Shown here one piece after another: positions 43,971 to 53,758 of a stretch of DNA of 64,000 nt. A program made the position numbers and the translations under genes. Origin of the DNA: Flavobacterium zhairuonense (GTDB lineage Bacteria > Bacteroidota > Bacteroidia > Flavobacteriales > Flavobacteriaceae); the NCBI RefSeq assembly GCF_004352915.1, contig NZ_SJSY01000071.1, positions 186,001 to 250,000 of the forward strand, written 5' to 3'. The notes below the pieces were generated by a model. That model was not told where the DNA came from. It did no database searches and saw nothing but the letters and a program-made list of their open reading frames with translations. Positions within the stretch are counted from its first letter, which is position 1, and each line of letters starts with the position of its first letter.

Positions 43971-46900
43971 ATGGAACAAAAATTTACAAGATTGATTATT
44001 CTGTTTTTTATTCTAATGATGCAATTATCATTTGCTCAAGAAAAAAAAATTACAGGAATAGTTACGGACAATGCCGGAATACCTTTACCGGGAGTAAGCA
44101 TTTTAGTTAAAGGCACAAAATTAGGAGCACAAACTGATTTTGACGGAAAGTATGTAATTAAAGTCTCTCCAAGTCAAATCTTGGTATTTACTTACATCGG
44201 AATGAGAACACAAGAAATTGCAGCGAGTTCTTCGGTTATTAATGTAAAATTGACTGATTCTTCTGTAGAACTTGAGGGTGTCGTAGTAACTACTGCAATG
44301 GGAGTTAAAAGAGAAAAGAAATCCTTAGGTTATGCAACGCAACAAATTTCAGGGAAAGATTTGGACGGAGGTGCAGGAAATACGAATGTTTCCAATCTTT
44401 TATCTGGAAAAGCAGCTGGGGTTGAAGTTTCGAGAAATACAAATTTTGGAGGATCTACAAATGTTGTGATTCGAGGAAATAAATCTCTTACAGGAAATAA
44501 TCAAGCGCTTTGGGTAATTGATGGCGTACCAATAGATAACACAAATAATAATACGACTACTCAAACAAGTGGTCGTGGAGGCTATGATTATGGAAACAGT
44601 GTATCTGATATAAATCAAGAAGATATTGAGAGTATTAACATTCTTAAAGGTGCCGCAGCAACAGCTCTATATGGTTCAAGAGCAGCAAATGGAGTTGTAA
44701 TGGTAACTACCAAAAAAGGGAAAAAAGAGGATAAAAAGGTTGGTTTTACTTTTTCGAGCAATTTTACAGTTGGAACGGTTGATAAATCTACATTTCCTAA
44801 ATATCAGGATAAATACGGGTCAGGTTACGGAATTGGAAGTTCGTTTTTAGACCCAGAAAGCAAAATTCCTACAGTAGATACATCTAATGATGCTTCATAC
44901 GGAGATGCTTTTACAGGACAACCAGTATATCAATGGGATGCTTTTACTCCTTATTCAAAAAATTATAACAAAGCCACACCTTGGCAAGCTGCTGAAAATG
45001 GACCTATTGCCTTTTTTAAAACAGCGCAAACAAATACCAATAGTTTGTCTCTTGAAAAAGCTACTGAAAAATCAAGTCTTTCACTGTCCTATGTAAATAC
45101 GCTTCAATCAGGTATTTTACCAAATAGTGAATTGAAAAAGAATCAATTAAGTGCTAGATTTAGCCAGAATATTACAGATAAACTAACAGCAAATGCATAC
45201 GCTGCAGTGACTTTGCAAAACACTATTGGTAGAAACTCGACAGGATACAATGATAATATTCTTGGTAATTTCAGACAATGGTGGCAAACGAATACTGATT
45301 TAAAAGAATTGCAAAATGTTTACAATGCTTCAGGAGGTAAAAACATTACTTGGAACTGGGCTGACCCTACCTCGCCTGAAGGATTAGTACCTGCTTATTG
45401 GGACAATCCGTATTTTACTCGTTATCAAAATTATTCTTCAGACAGTAGAACACGCTTGTTCAGTTATGCGTCTCTTAATTATAAAATAACAGATTGGTTA
45501 AGTGCGTTAGGTCGTGTGTCATTAGATACTTATAAAGAACTTCAAGAAGAAAGAAGAGCTGTAGGATCTATAGCGTCAGGTTTCGGATTGTCTCCAGTTG
45601 ATGAAAATTCAGGTTATCAAAGAAACGATAATAATTTTCAAGAAGTTAATTATGATTTCATGTTGAACTTTAATAAAAAATTTGGGGAAGATATTAGTTT
45701 GACGGGAATATTAGGTGCGAATGTAAGAAGAGATGATAAGGAGAGTGTTCTTTCATCAACAATTGGAGGATTAGTAACTCCGGGAATATATGCATTATCA
45801 AATTCAAGATATGCCTTGCCTTTCCCGCAAGAAGCAAAATACACCAAACAAGTAAACGGAATTTATGCTCAAGCATCTTTAGGATATAAAGATACTTACT
45901 TTTTAGACGCTTCCTTAAGACGTGATGTGTCTTCAACGCTTCCAAATGGAAATAATTCATATGTATATCCTGCTGTATCAGGATCTGTTTTGTTTTCGAA
46001 TTTAATGAAACAAGAATGGTTGAATTTGGGAAAATTTAGAATGAATTATGCAGAAGTAGGAAATGATGCAGATGCTTTGCAGCTTAGAAACACTTATGTG
46101 AGAAGCTCTAATTTTGATAATCAATCGATGTACACTTTACCAAACATAAATAAAAATCCAAATTTAAAACCAGAAAGAACTAAATCTTTTGAGGTAGGAC
46201 TTGAAACTAGTATGCTTGACAGACGCTTAGGATTTGATGTGACTTATTACAAAACAAATTCTGTGGATCAAATTGTTTCTGCTGCAGTTTCCTCTGTATC
46301 TGGTTACACAAATGCAGTAGTAAATGGTGGAAATATTGAGAATAAAGGTTTGGAAATTCAAATTACAGGGACACCTGTTAAAACAAAAGATTTTAGTTGG
46401 GATATTACAGCAAACTGGTCTAATAACAGAAGTAAAGTTATTTCATTGCCAGGAGGAATTGAAAATTTACAGTTAGCTAGTTTTCAAGGTGGGGTTACAA
46501 CCAACGCAACACTTAATGAAGCATATGGAAGTATAAAAGGAACCGATTATGTTTACACCAATGGCCAGCCAACGGTAGATCAAACAACAGGTAAGTATAT
46601 GATTACTACAACATCTGACAATACAATAGGAAATATTACTCCAGATTGGATTGGCGGATTAAGAAATCGTCTTACTTATAAAAATGTTTCGTTTAGTTTT
46701 TTAATTGATACTCAACAAGGAGGAGATATTTTTTCTTTGGATATGTATTATGGTTTAGCTACTGGATTGTATAAAGAAACTGCCGTAGGAGATATTCGCG
46801 AAAAAGGTGTCTTAAATCCGGGAGTTGCCCCAGATGGTTCGCCAAATAAAGTAATGTCACAAAATCCTGGAACCTATTCTAATAATTATGGTTATTTAGC

Positions 46901-47174
46901 TGAGCCTGCAAAAGCATTTGTGTATGATGCTTCTTATGTGAAATTAAGAGAGGTTTCAATTTCGTATAATTTTCCTAAAAGCATGTTTGAAGGGACATTT
47001 GTTAATTCGGCAACCTTTAGTTTATTAGGGTCTAATTTGTGGATCATTAGCAAACATTTGCCTTATGCTGATCCTGAAAGCGGATTGTCTTCTGGAAATA
47101 ATTCTAGAGGATATTCTGTTGGTTCATTGCCAACAACAAGGGATATAGGATTCAATTTAACATTTAAATTTTAA
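43971..47174 (+). CDS. SusC/RagA family TonB-linked outer membrane transporter
   Basis: A 1067-residue outer-membrane importer. Signal peptide to FAQ (residue 23); a carboxypeptidase-regulatory-like domain (ITGIVTDNAGIPLPGVSILV); the SusC pre-plug/plug with the family motifs VIRGNKSLTGNNQALWVIDG and ALYGSRAANGVVMVTTKKG; then a 22-strand-type barrel ending in GFNLTFKF. It pulls a glycan or peptide through the membrane using TonB energy. Its partner SusD begins nine bases later. Substrate unknown; no hydrolase is next to the pair. Confidence 0.95.
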   Translation: MEQKFTRLIILFFILMMQLSFAQEKKITGIVTDNAGIPLPGVSILVKGTKLGAQTDFDGKYVIKVSPSQILVFTYIGMRTQEIAASSSVINVKLTDSSVELEGVVVTTAMGVKREKKSLGYATQQISGKDLDGGAGNTNVSNLLSGKAAGVEVSRNTNFGGSTNVVIRGNKSLTGNNQALWVIDGVPIDNTNNNTTTQTSGRGGYDYGNSVSDINQEDIESINILKGAAATALYGSRAANGVVMVTTKKGKKEDKKVGFTFSSNFTVGTVDKSTFPKYQDKYGSGYGIGSSFLDPESKIPTVDTSNDASYGDAFTGQPVYQWDAFTPYSKNYNKATPWQAAENGPIAFFKTAQTNTNSLSLEKATEKSSLSLSYVNTLQSGILPNSELKKNQLSARFSQNITDKLTANAYAAVTLQNTIGRNSTGYNDNILGNFRQWWQTNTDLKELQNVYNASGGKNITWNWADPTSPEGLVPAYWDNPYFTRYQNYSSDSRTRLFSYASLNYKITDWLSALGRVSLDTYKELQEERRAVGSIASGFGLSPVDENSGYQRNDNNFQEVNYDFMLNFNKKFGEDISLTGILGANVRRDDKESVLSSTIGGLVTPGIYALSNSRYALPFPQEAKYTKQVNGIYAQASLGYKDTYFLDASLRRDVSSTLPNGNNSYVYPAVSGSVLFSNLMKQEWLNLGKFRMNYAEVGNDADALQLRNTYVRSSNFDNQSMYTLPNINKNPNLKPERTKSFEVGLETSMLDRRLGFDVTYYKTNSVDQIVSAAVSSVSGYTNAVVNGGNIENKGLEIQITGTPVKTKDFSWDITANWSNNRSKVISLPGGIENLQLASFQGGVTTNATLNEAYGSIKGTDYVYTNGQPTVDQTTGKYMITTTSDNTIGNITPDWIGGLRNRLTYKNVSFSFLIDTQQGGDIFSLDMYYGLATGLYKETAVGDIREKGVLNPGVAPDGSPNKVMSQNPGTYSNNYGYLAEPAKAFVYDASYVKLREVSISYNFPKSMFEGTFVNSATFSLLGSNLWIISKHLPYADPESGLSSGNNSRGYSVGSLPTTRDIGFNLTFKF

Positions 47175-47183
47175 AACAACATC

Positions 47184-48686
47184 ATGAGAAAAATAGTTTA
47201 TTTTTTAAGTGTTTTAGCACTTACAAGTTCGTGTAGTGACTTGACCGACTTAAATGTGGATGAAAAAAATCCTTCAGAAGTTCCGGCTTCTTCCCTTTTT
47301 ACTAGTGCAGAAAAAGGTATTGCTGAACAAGTTGTAAATACTAGCGTTAACAAAAATATATTTAGACTTGTAAATCAGCAATGGACAGAAACCACTTATA
47401 TTGATGAATCAGTTTATCAATGGACAACAAGGAATATTTCAGGGAATCACTGGAATGCTTATTTTGCAGGTACGACAAATAATGATGGGTCTTTGTATGA
47501 CTTAGTAATGGCGAAATCATTTATAGAAAAAGAAGTGATTTTAGATTCTGATCCTGAGTTTGAAGCGAAGACTGCTACTAAAAAAAATCAGCTTGCTTTA
47601 ATCGATATTTTAACGGTTTACTCGTATCAAATTTTGGTTGATACTTTTGGCGATATTCCTTATTCAGAAGCTTTTAAAGGTTCTGGGAATTATCTTCCAA
47701 AATATGATAAAGCAGTAGATATTTACAAAGATTTGATTGTTCGATTAGATGAAAACATTAAAAACATTCAAATTGGATATCCTGCCTTTGGTAATGCCGA
47801 TGTTATTTACAGGGACAATATGGCTTCTTGGATCAAATTTGCAAATAGTGTTAAATTGAAACTAGGAATAAATCTCAAAGCTTCTGGTTTGGAAAGTTCG
47901 ATTGCTGATGTTGCGATTCTTTCTGCTTCAAAAAACGTATTTTCATCAAATGCTGATAATGCAAAAATATCGTATGAAACGAATGTGCCTAATACTAATC
48001 CGCTTTATGTTGACTTAGTTTTTGGAGGAAGACATGATTTCGTGCCTGCTAAACCATTTGTGGATGCATTGGTGGCTAAAAATGACCCTAGAACAAAGGT
48101 ATACTTTGCACAAAATTTACAGGATGAAAACGGAAATCCTTTACCATATAAAGGAGGTGTAATTGGAGTTAAAAATAGTTTTGGAAAATTTACTCATATA
48201 AGTGATAAGATTCAAGCACCAGATTTTAAAGGAACTTATTTGGATTATGCTGAAGTTGAGTTTTTATTAGCGGAAGCTGTTGAGAGGGGAATTGCTATTG
48301 ATGGAAGCGCAGAATCACATTATAATAATGCAATTAAAGCTTCTATGGAAGATTGGGGAGTATCCTCGACAGAAGCTAATGCCTATTTATCACAACCATT
48401 AGTTGCTTATGCAACAGCGATCGGAACTTGGCAACAGAAAATTGGCGAGCAGGCATGGTATGCAATGTTTAATAGAGGATTTGAAGGTTGGACTTTTACA
48501 GGACGACTAAATTTCCCTGCACTAGTGCCTCCATCAAATGCTGATGCAGCTGCAAATGGAAAAATTCCATCCCGAATGGCTTATCCAATAAGAGAGCAGA
48601 CTTTAAATGCTACAAATTATAACGCCGCAGCAAATGCTATTGGCGGTGATAAATTAGACACAAAATTATTTTGGGATAAAGATTGA
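47184..48686 (+). CDS. SusD/RagB-like nutrient-binding lipoprotein (SusD-like 2 type)
   Basis: A 500-residue surface lipoprotein (lipobox TSSC) that forms the lid of the SusC pore. DLNVDEKNPSEVPASSLFTS at the mature N-terminus, and the helical TPR-like repeats (LALIDILTVYSYQILVDTFG, GDIPYSEAF), with YLDYAEVEFLLAEAVERG near residue 350, identify the SusD-like 2 branch. That branch is often linked to peptides or uncharacterised glycans. It is coupled to the SusC gene nine bases upstream and ends at a hairpin. Confidence 0.92.
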   Translation: MRKIVYFLSVLALTSSCSDLTDLNVDEKNPSEVPASSLFTSAEKGIAEQVVNTSVNKNIFRLVNQQWTETTYIDESVYQWTTRNISGNHWNAYFAGTTNNDGSLYDLVMAKSFIEKEVILDSDPEFEAKTATKKNQLALIDILTVYSYQILVDTFGDIPYSEAFKGSGNYLPKYDKAVDIYKDLIVRLDENIKNIQIGYPAFGNADVIYRDNMASWIKFANSVKLKLGINLKASGLESSIADVAILSASKNVFSSNADNAKISYETNVPNTNPLYVDLVFGGRHDFVPAKPFVDALVAKNDPRTKVYFAQNLQDENGNPLPYKGGVIGVKNSFGKFTHISDKIQAPDFKGTYLDYAEVEFLLAEAVERGIAIDGSAESHYNNAIKASMEDWGVSSTEANAYLSQPLVAYATAIGTWQQKIGEQAWYAMFNRGFEGWTFTGRLNFPALVPPSNADAAANGKIPSRMAYPIREQTLNATNYNAAANAIGGDKLDTKLFWDKD

Positions 48687-48737
48687 TTTAAAAAATATTT
48701 TTAATTGTTTTTTGAAAATCTCTAGTAGAGATCTAAG

Positions 48738-48768
48738 ACCGCCTGAATCAATTTTTCAGGCGGTTTTT
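48738..48768 (+). terminator. Terminator of the first SusCD pair
   Basis: ACCGCCTGA / TCAGGCGGT, 9 bp, followed by five Ts. A small CTCTAGTAGAG palindrome precedes it (about 48720-48730). Confidence 0.88.
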
Positions 48769-48971
48769 GTTTTAATAACTGTCATTTCTGATTGCATAAA
48801 CTTCTTCTTACATTTTTCATGAAAATTCATGTATTTATGTAAATTCTTGTTTATTAAGCTTGGCCTTTTTTAAATACAGAATAAAATTCTTACTAATTAG
48901 CATAAAAAAATTAATTTTGCATTTCTAAATTGTAGTTAAAAGATTACTTTTTTATGTTAAAAAAACCGTTA
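48769..48971. other. Non-coding region upstream of the second SusC gene
   Basis: About 200 bases with no ORF. A TAATTTTG box (48912-48919) fits TAnnTTTG but lies 115 bases before the start, so the block at 48972 is the more likely promoter. Otherwise AT-rich and without visible repeats. Confidence 0.5.
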
Positions 48972-49007
48972 ATTCTTGTTAAAATTATTTTAAATTTTTA
49001 AGTTGCA
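48972..49007 (+). promoter_or_regulatory. SusC promoter block, copy 2
   Basis: Begins ATTCTTGTTAAAATTATTTT and ends TTAAGTTGCA; 32 of 36 positions match the copy at 43911. The ATG follows 27 bases later, nearly the same distance as in copy 1. Confidence 0.7.
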
Positions 49008-49033
49008 CCCAATAACTCAAAAAAAATAAAATA

Positions 49034-52000
49034 ATGAAACAAAAAATTACAAGAATTGTATTGTTGTTTTTTATAGCAGGAGTGCAATTAATTTTTGCAC
49101 AACAAAAAACTGTTTCCGGAATAATATCTGACAGTTCAGGTCCAATTCCAGGTGCAAATGTTATGGTGCAAGGGACAAACATTGGCGTTCAGTCTGATTT
49201 TGATGGTAAATATTCTATCAAAGCTAAAACTGGTGATATTTTGGTTTTTTCGTACATGGGTATGAAAAATAATATTGTAACAATAGGTTCAGGATCTGTA
49301 ATTAATGTGAAAATGCAAGCAGATGGAAAGGAACTTGAAGAAGTTGTTGTAGTAGCGTATGGTACTGCTAAAAAGACTTCTTATGTTGGGTCCGCTACTC
49401 AAATAAAGTCAGACCAACTTGAAAATAGACCTTTGACAAATGCACTTTCCGTTTTAGAAGGTTCAACATCAGGAGTTCAAATTCAGAGTTCAGCTGGTCA
49501 GCCAGGTGCAGCGCCAGAAGTTAGGATTCGCGGTTTTAGTTCGATTAATGGATCAAATACACCTTTATATATTGTCGATGGAGTTCCATATGCGGGAGAT
49601 ATTAGTAATTTGAATTCTAGTGATATTGAAAGTTTAAGCGTTTTAAAAGATGCTTCTTCTACATCACTTTATGGTTCAAAAGCGGCAAATGGTGTAATTA
49701 TTATTACAACAAAATCTGGAAAATCACAAAAAGATAAGTTTTCATTAAACTTAAGTACTGGGATGACTTCACGTTCCATTAAAGATTATTCGAGAGTAAA
49801 TGCACTTGATTATTATCCTTTAGAATGGGAAGCGATTCGTAATAGTCGCCCAATGGGTAATCAAGCACAAATTGACGCAGCAAATGCTTATGCATCTGCA
49901 AGAGTTCCTGTTGTATTGGTAACTAATCCTTTTAACGTTCCTAACGGAAGTATTGTTGGCACTGATGGAAAATTAAATCCTGATGCTAAATTGTTATATC
50001 CGCAAGACCTTGATTGGGCTAAACAATTAGAAAGAGCAGGAGTTCGAAAAAATGTAGATTTTTCTTATCAGGGGAAATCAGAAAAATCAAATTATTTTGC
50101 TTCTTTAGGATATTTAGATGAAGAGGGATATATTCAAAAATCTGGTTTCGAAAGAACAACAGGAAGATTGAATTTAAATACAAGTTTAAAAGAGTGGTTT
50201 AAAACAGGTGTAAATATTTCAGGAACTTTAACCAATTCGAAATTAGGAACAGATGGAGTGGAAAATACTAGTTCATTCAAAAATCCATTTAGAACAATAA
50301 GAACAATGGGGCCAATTTACCCAGTTTTTGATCATACAGCAAATGGCGATTATGTACTTGATGAAAATGGTGACCGCGTTTATTCAACAGTTAGAGGATC
50401 AGGGGCTTCTAATGGACGAAACGTTGTTTATGAAACTTTAAATGATACTGATGTGGTAAAAGGATTGGCACTTTCAGCTAGAACTTTCTTTGAAATTTCA
50501 TTTACTAAAGATTTAAAATTCACGACAAATGCTTCTATTGATAAAACATATAGAAATAGAACTTATTCCTATAATACTGAAATTGGAGATGGAGCGCCAA
50601 CTGGCTTGATGGCGAAAGAAGATAAAATTCTAACAGGAATTACATACAATCAGTTATTGAATTATTCGAAGAAAATCGGAGAGCATTCATTCAATGTATT
50701 GTTAGGACATGAAAGTTTCGATTACGAAACAAACTGGACAAGTAGCAGTAAAACAGGTCAAGTAGCCCCAGATATCATTGAATTTGTTAATTATGCAACA
50801 ACCACCGGCTTGACTTCTTATACAAGAAATTATGCAACAGAGTCATACTTTTCGAGAGCTGGCTATGATTATATGAGCAAGTATATTTTTTCAGCATCAT
50901 TAAGAAGAGATGGATCATCAAAATTTGCTGAAAATAATCGTTGGGGTAATTTCTGGTCTTTAGGTGGTGCGTGGGTACTTTCTAAAGAAAATTTTCTTAA
51001 GGAAAATTCTTGGATCAATGATTTGAAATTAAGAGGTTCAATAGGACAAGTTGGTAATGATTCTCATACAATTGGAGACAGAAATGATGCAGGTACAAAA
51101 ATTAATGGTTTAAATTATTATGTGAGCCAGCCTACTTATAGTTTAGGTTATGATAATGGAAGCGAGGGAGGTATTGTAACTTATGCCGCGGCAGCGCCAG
51201 ATTTAAAATGGGAGGTAAATACTCAAAAAGATCTTGCTTTAGAATTTGGTTTGTTTAAAAACAGATTAAAAGGAAGTATAGAGTATTATAATAGAAACAC
51301 TGATGGATTAATTTTTTCTGTACCAAACCCATTGTCTTCTGGTTTGGACAACAGAGTAGAAAATATTGGTTCTATGGTTAACAAAGGATTTGAATTGGCT
51401 TTGGATGGTGTTATTGTTAAAACTAATGATTTTTCTTGGAATTTAAATATTAATGCCTCAACGATTAATAATAAAATTACAAAACTTCCTCAAGGAGAAA
51501 TTATTGATGGAACTAAAAAACTTTCAGTTGGTCATTCAATTTATGATTATTGGTTGAGAGATTGGTACGGTGTAGATCCTTCAGATGGTTACGCATTATT
51601 TGTAGCAGATCCAAAATTTGTTGGTTCGGGAGATGCTTCACTCCGAGTTGTAAACGGAGTAAATGTAACAACTGACCAAAATAAAGCGCTTTATCATTAT
51701 GCTGGCTCGGCTATTCCAGATTTGTTTGGAAGCTTTGGAAATACATTTAAGTATAAAGGATTTCAATTAGATGTAATATGCACATATCAGATAGGTGGGC
51801 AAATGTATGATACAAATTATGCTGTTTTAATGCATACCGGTAATAATTATGGATCAGCTTTAAGCACAGACACTTTTAGAAGATGGCAGAAACCTGGAGA
51901 TATAACTGATGTGCCTCGATTGGATGTTAACAGAAATACTCCAGCAAGTGCAGCTTCTGATAGATGGTTAATAGGTTCTGATTATTTGTCATTGAGACAA

Positions 52001-52201
52001 GTCAATTTATCATATAAAGTACCTTCAGAATTTATATCAAAATTCGAAATTGATAATGCTTCAGTATATATTAACGGAGAAAATTTAATGCTGTTTACAA
52101 AGCGCCAAGGAATGGATCCAACTCAAACTTTTAATGGAACAACTCAAAATAGATATATACCATCAAGAGTAATATCATTAGGATTGAATTTAAATTTTTA
52201 A
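49034..52201 (+). CDS. SusC/RagA family TonB-linked outer membrane transporter
   Basis: A 1055-residue SusC homologue. Signal peptide to FAQ (23), carboxypeptidase-regulatory-like domain (VSGIISDSSGPIPGANVMVQ), plug motifs VRIRGFSSINGSNTPLYIVD and SLYGSKAANGVIIITTKSG, and a barrel ending VISLGLNLNF. It is clearly diverged from the SusC upstream (different plug and barrel), so the pair may import a different ligand. The SusD partner begins five bases later. Confidence 0.95.
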   Translation: MKQKITRIVLLFFIAGVQLIFAQQKTVSGIISDSSGPIPGANVMVQGTNIGVQSDFDGKYSIKAKTGDILVFSYMGMKNNIVTIGSGSVINVKMQADGKELEEVVVVAYGTAKKTSYVGSATQIKSDQLENRPLTNALSVLEGSTSGVQIQSSAGQPGAAPEVRIRGFSSINGSNTPLYIVDGVPYAGDISNLNSSDIESLSVLKDASSTSLYGSKAANGVIIITTKSGKSQKDKFSLNLSTGMTSRSIKDYSRVNALDYYPLEWEAIRNSRPMGNQAQIDAANAYASARVPVVLVTNPFNVPNGSIVGTDGKLNPDAKLLYPQDLDWAKQLERAGVRKNVDFSYQGKSEKSNYFASLGYLDEEGYIQKSGFERTTGRLNLNTSLKEWFKTGVNISGTLTNSKLGTDGVENTSSFKNPFRTIRTMGPIYPVFDHTANGDYVLDENGDRVYSTVRGSGASNGRNVVYETLNDTDVVKGLALSARTFFEISFTKDLKFTTNASIDKTYRNRTYSYNTEIGDGAPTGLMAKEDKILTGITYNQLLNYSKKIGEHSFNVLLGHESFDYETNWTSSSKTGQVAPDIIEFVNYATTTGLTSYTRNYATESYFSRAGYDYMSKYIFSASLRRDGSSKFAENNRWGNFWSLGGAWVLSKENFLKENSWINDLKLRGSIGQVGNDSHTIGDRNDAGTKINGLNYYVSQPTYSLGYDNGSEGGIVTYAAAAPDLKWEVNTQKDLALEFGLFKNRLKGSIEYYNRNTDGLIFSVPNPLSSGLDNRVENIGSMVNKGFELALDGVIVKTNDFSWNLNINASTINNKITKLPQGEIIDGTKKLSVGHSIYDYWLRDWYGVDPSDGYALFVADPKFVGSGDASLRVVNGVNVTTDQNKALYHYAGSAIPDLFGSFGNTFKYKGFQLDVICTYQIGGQMYDTNYAVLMHTGNNYGSALSTDTFRRWQKPGDITDVPRLDVNRNTPASAASDRWLIGSDYLSLRQVNLSYKVPSEFISKFEIDNASVYINGENLMLFTKRQGMDPTQTFNGTTQNRYIPSRVISLGLNLNF

Positions 52202-52205
52202 CATT

Positions 52206-53678
52206 ATGAAATCAAAATATATAAAAATAGTACTCGCATTTATAGCATTAACCTTTTTAGGGGCATGTTCTGACGATTTTTTGGATAAAAAACCAACTGA
52301 ATTTGTTGATTACGAAGGAGCAACAAAAACAACTGAGAATTTAATGACGCTTTTGAATGGCATTCATAGATCTTTATACATAAGTTATGAGGATCAGAGT
52401 CAAGGTGGTTTAGGTGGTTTGATGGAACAAATTGATATTGCCGGTGATGATGTGGTTTTTCCAATTACAAATGGCTGGTTCTTGACAATTTATAATTGGA
52501 GTGCAATGAATAATGAAAACTCTTCAGAACTTCGTTTTGCTTATAGAACGTATTATAGAATTATTCGAAATGCAAATACAATAATAAATGCAACAGATGC
52601 TGCAATCGGCTCTGATGCTGATAAGAAAATTGTAAAAGGACAAGCTTTGCTTTACAGGGCATTTTGTCACTATCAATTGGTACAGTTATTTGCCAAAAGA
52701 TATGTGAATGGTGAAATAAATTCTCAACTTGGTATCCCGCTTATCCTGACTGTAGGAAACGATAAATTCCCTCGTTCAACGGTGGAAGAAGTTTATGCTC
52801 AAATAAACAAAGACTTAGATGATGCGAATGTTTTATTAATTGGTTACGCAAAACCAAATAATTCACATTTAGATTTGAAGGTTGCTCAAGGTTTGAAAGC
52901 TAGAGTAGCTTTGACTCAAGGAAATTGGTCAATTGCAGCAGATTATGCTAATAAAGCCAGAGCAGGAATGATTTTAATGCAAATGACAGAATATGCTTTA
53001 GGTTTTAACGATTACAATAATAGAGAATGGATGTGGGGAAGCCATATTAATGAAGTGCAAACGGCATATTTTGCAAATTTCGGAGCTTATATGTCTAGAA
53101 ATTTTAGTTCAACGGTAATCCGTTCTTGTCCAAAAGCAATCAACAGCAAGCTTTATAGCATGATTCCAACAACTGATGTTCGTTCTACAATATTTGATAA
53201 AACAGGAAATCATACCGCTTTGGGACTTCCTTCAAATTTTGCTAAATTTCCGTATACTAGCCAGAAATTTTTAGCCATAAGTACAGGAGATAGTAGATGT
53301 GATGTTCCATATATGCGTGTTGCTGAAATGTATTTAATAGAAGCGGAAGCAAAAGCAAGACTTGGAAACGGAGATGCTGCAGCAGTACTTTTCGAATTTG
53401 AAAAAACAAGAAATCCTTCATATACATTATCAACAAATTCAGGACAAGCATTAGTTGATGAAATTTTACTTCAGAGAAGAATTGAATTATGGGGAGAAGG
53501 ATTTAGATTCTATGATTTAAAACGTACTAATTCTTCTCTTGATAGAACTGGTGCAAATCATGATGTAGGCATTACAAATGGAGTTTTAATTGTCGCTCCT
53601 TCAGATAAAAGATGGCAATGGTTGATTCCAAAAGTTGAAATCGATGCAAATCCTTTAGTTAAACAAAATGAATTGTAA
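52206..53678 (+). CDS. RagB/SusD family nutrient-binding lipoprotein
   Basis: A 490-residue lipoprotein (lipobox LGAC). This is the classical RagB/SusD branch: DDFLDKKPTEFVDYEGA at the mature start, ALLYRAFCHYQLVQLFAKRY, VAQGLKARVALTQGNW, MRVAEMYLIEAEAKARLGNG, and ILLQRRIELWGEGFRFYDLKR. It differs from the SusD-like 2 protein of the first pair. It is coupled to its SusC gene and ends at a strong terminator. Confidence 0.95.
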   Translation: MKSKYIKIVLAFIALTFLGACSDDFLDKKPTEFVDYEGATKTTENLMTLLNGIHRSLYISYEDQSQGGLGGLMEQIDIAGDDVVFPITNGWFLTIYNWSAMNNENSSELRFAYRTYYRIIRNANTIINATDAAIGSDADKKIVKGQALLYRAFCHYQLVQLFAKRYVNGEINSQLGIPLILTVGNDKFPRSTVEEVYAQINKDLDDANVLLIGYAKPNNSHLDLKVAQGLKARVALTQGNWSIAADYANKARAGMILMQMTEYALGFNDYNNREWMWGSHINEVQTAYFANFGAYMSRNFSSTVIRSCPKAINSKLYSMIPTTDVRSTIFDKTGNHTALGLPSNFAKFPYTSQKFLAISTGDSRCDVPYMRVAEMYLIEAEAKARLGNGDAAAVLFEFEKTRNPSYTLSTNSGQALVDEILLQRRIELWGEGFRFYDLKRTNSSLDRTGANHDVGITNGVLIVAPSDKRWQWLIPKVEIDANPLVKQNEL

Positions 53679-53704
53679 TTGTTTGCATAAAAAATAGTTT
53701 TAAA

Positions 53705-53738
53705 AAAAAGCCGGAAGTTTCAATACTTCCGGCTTTTT
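53705..53738. terminator. Bidirectional terminator
   Basis: A 13-bp stem AAAAAGCCGGAAG / CTTCCGGCTTTTT with T and A tracts, between the SusD gene and the convergent DUF6607-type gene. Confidence 0.92.
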
Positions 53739-53758
53739 CACTACTAAAATAAACAGTT

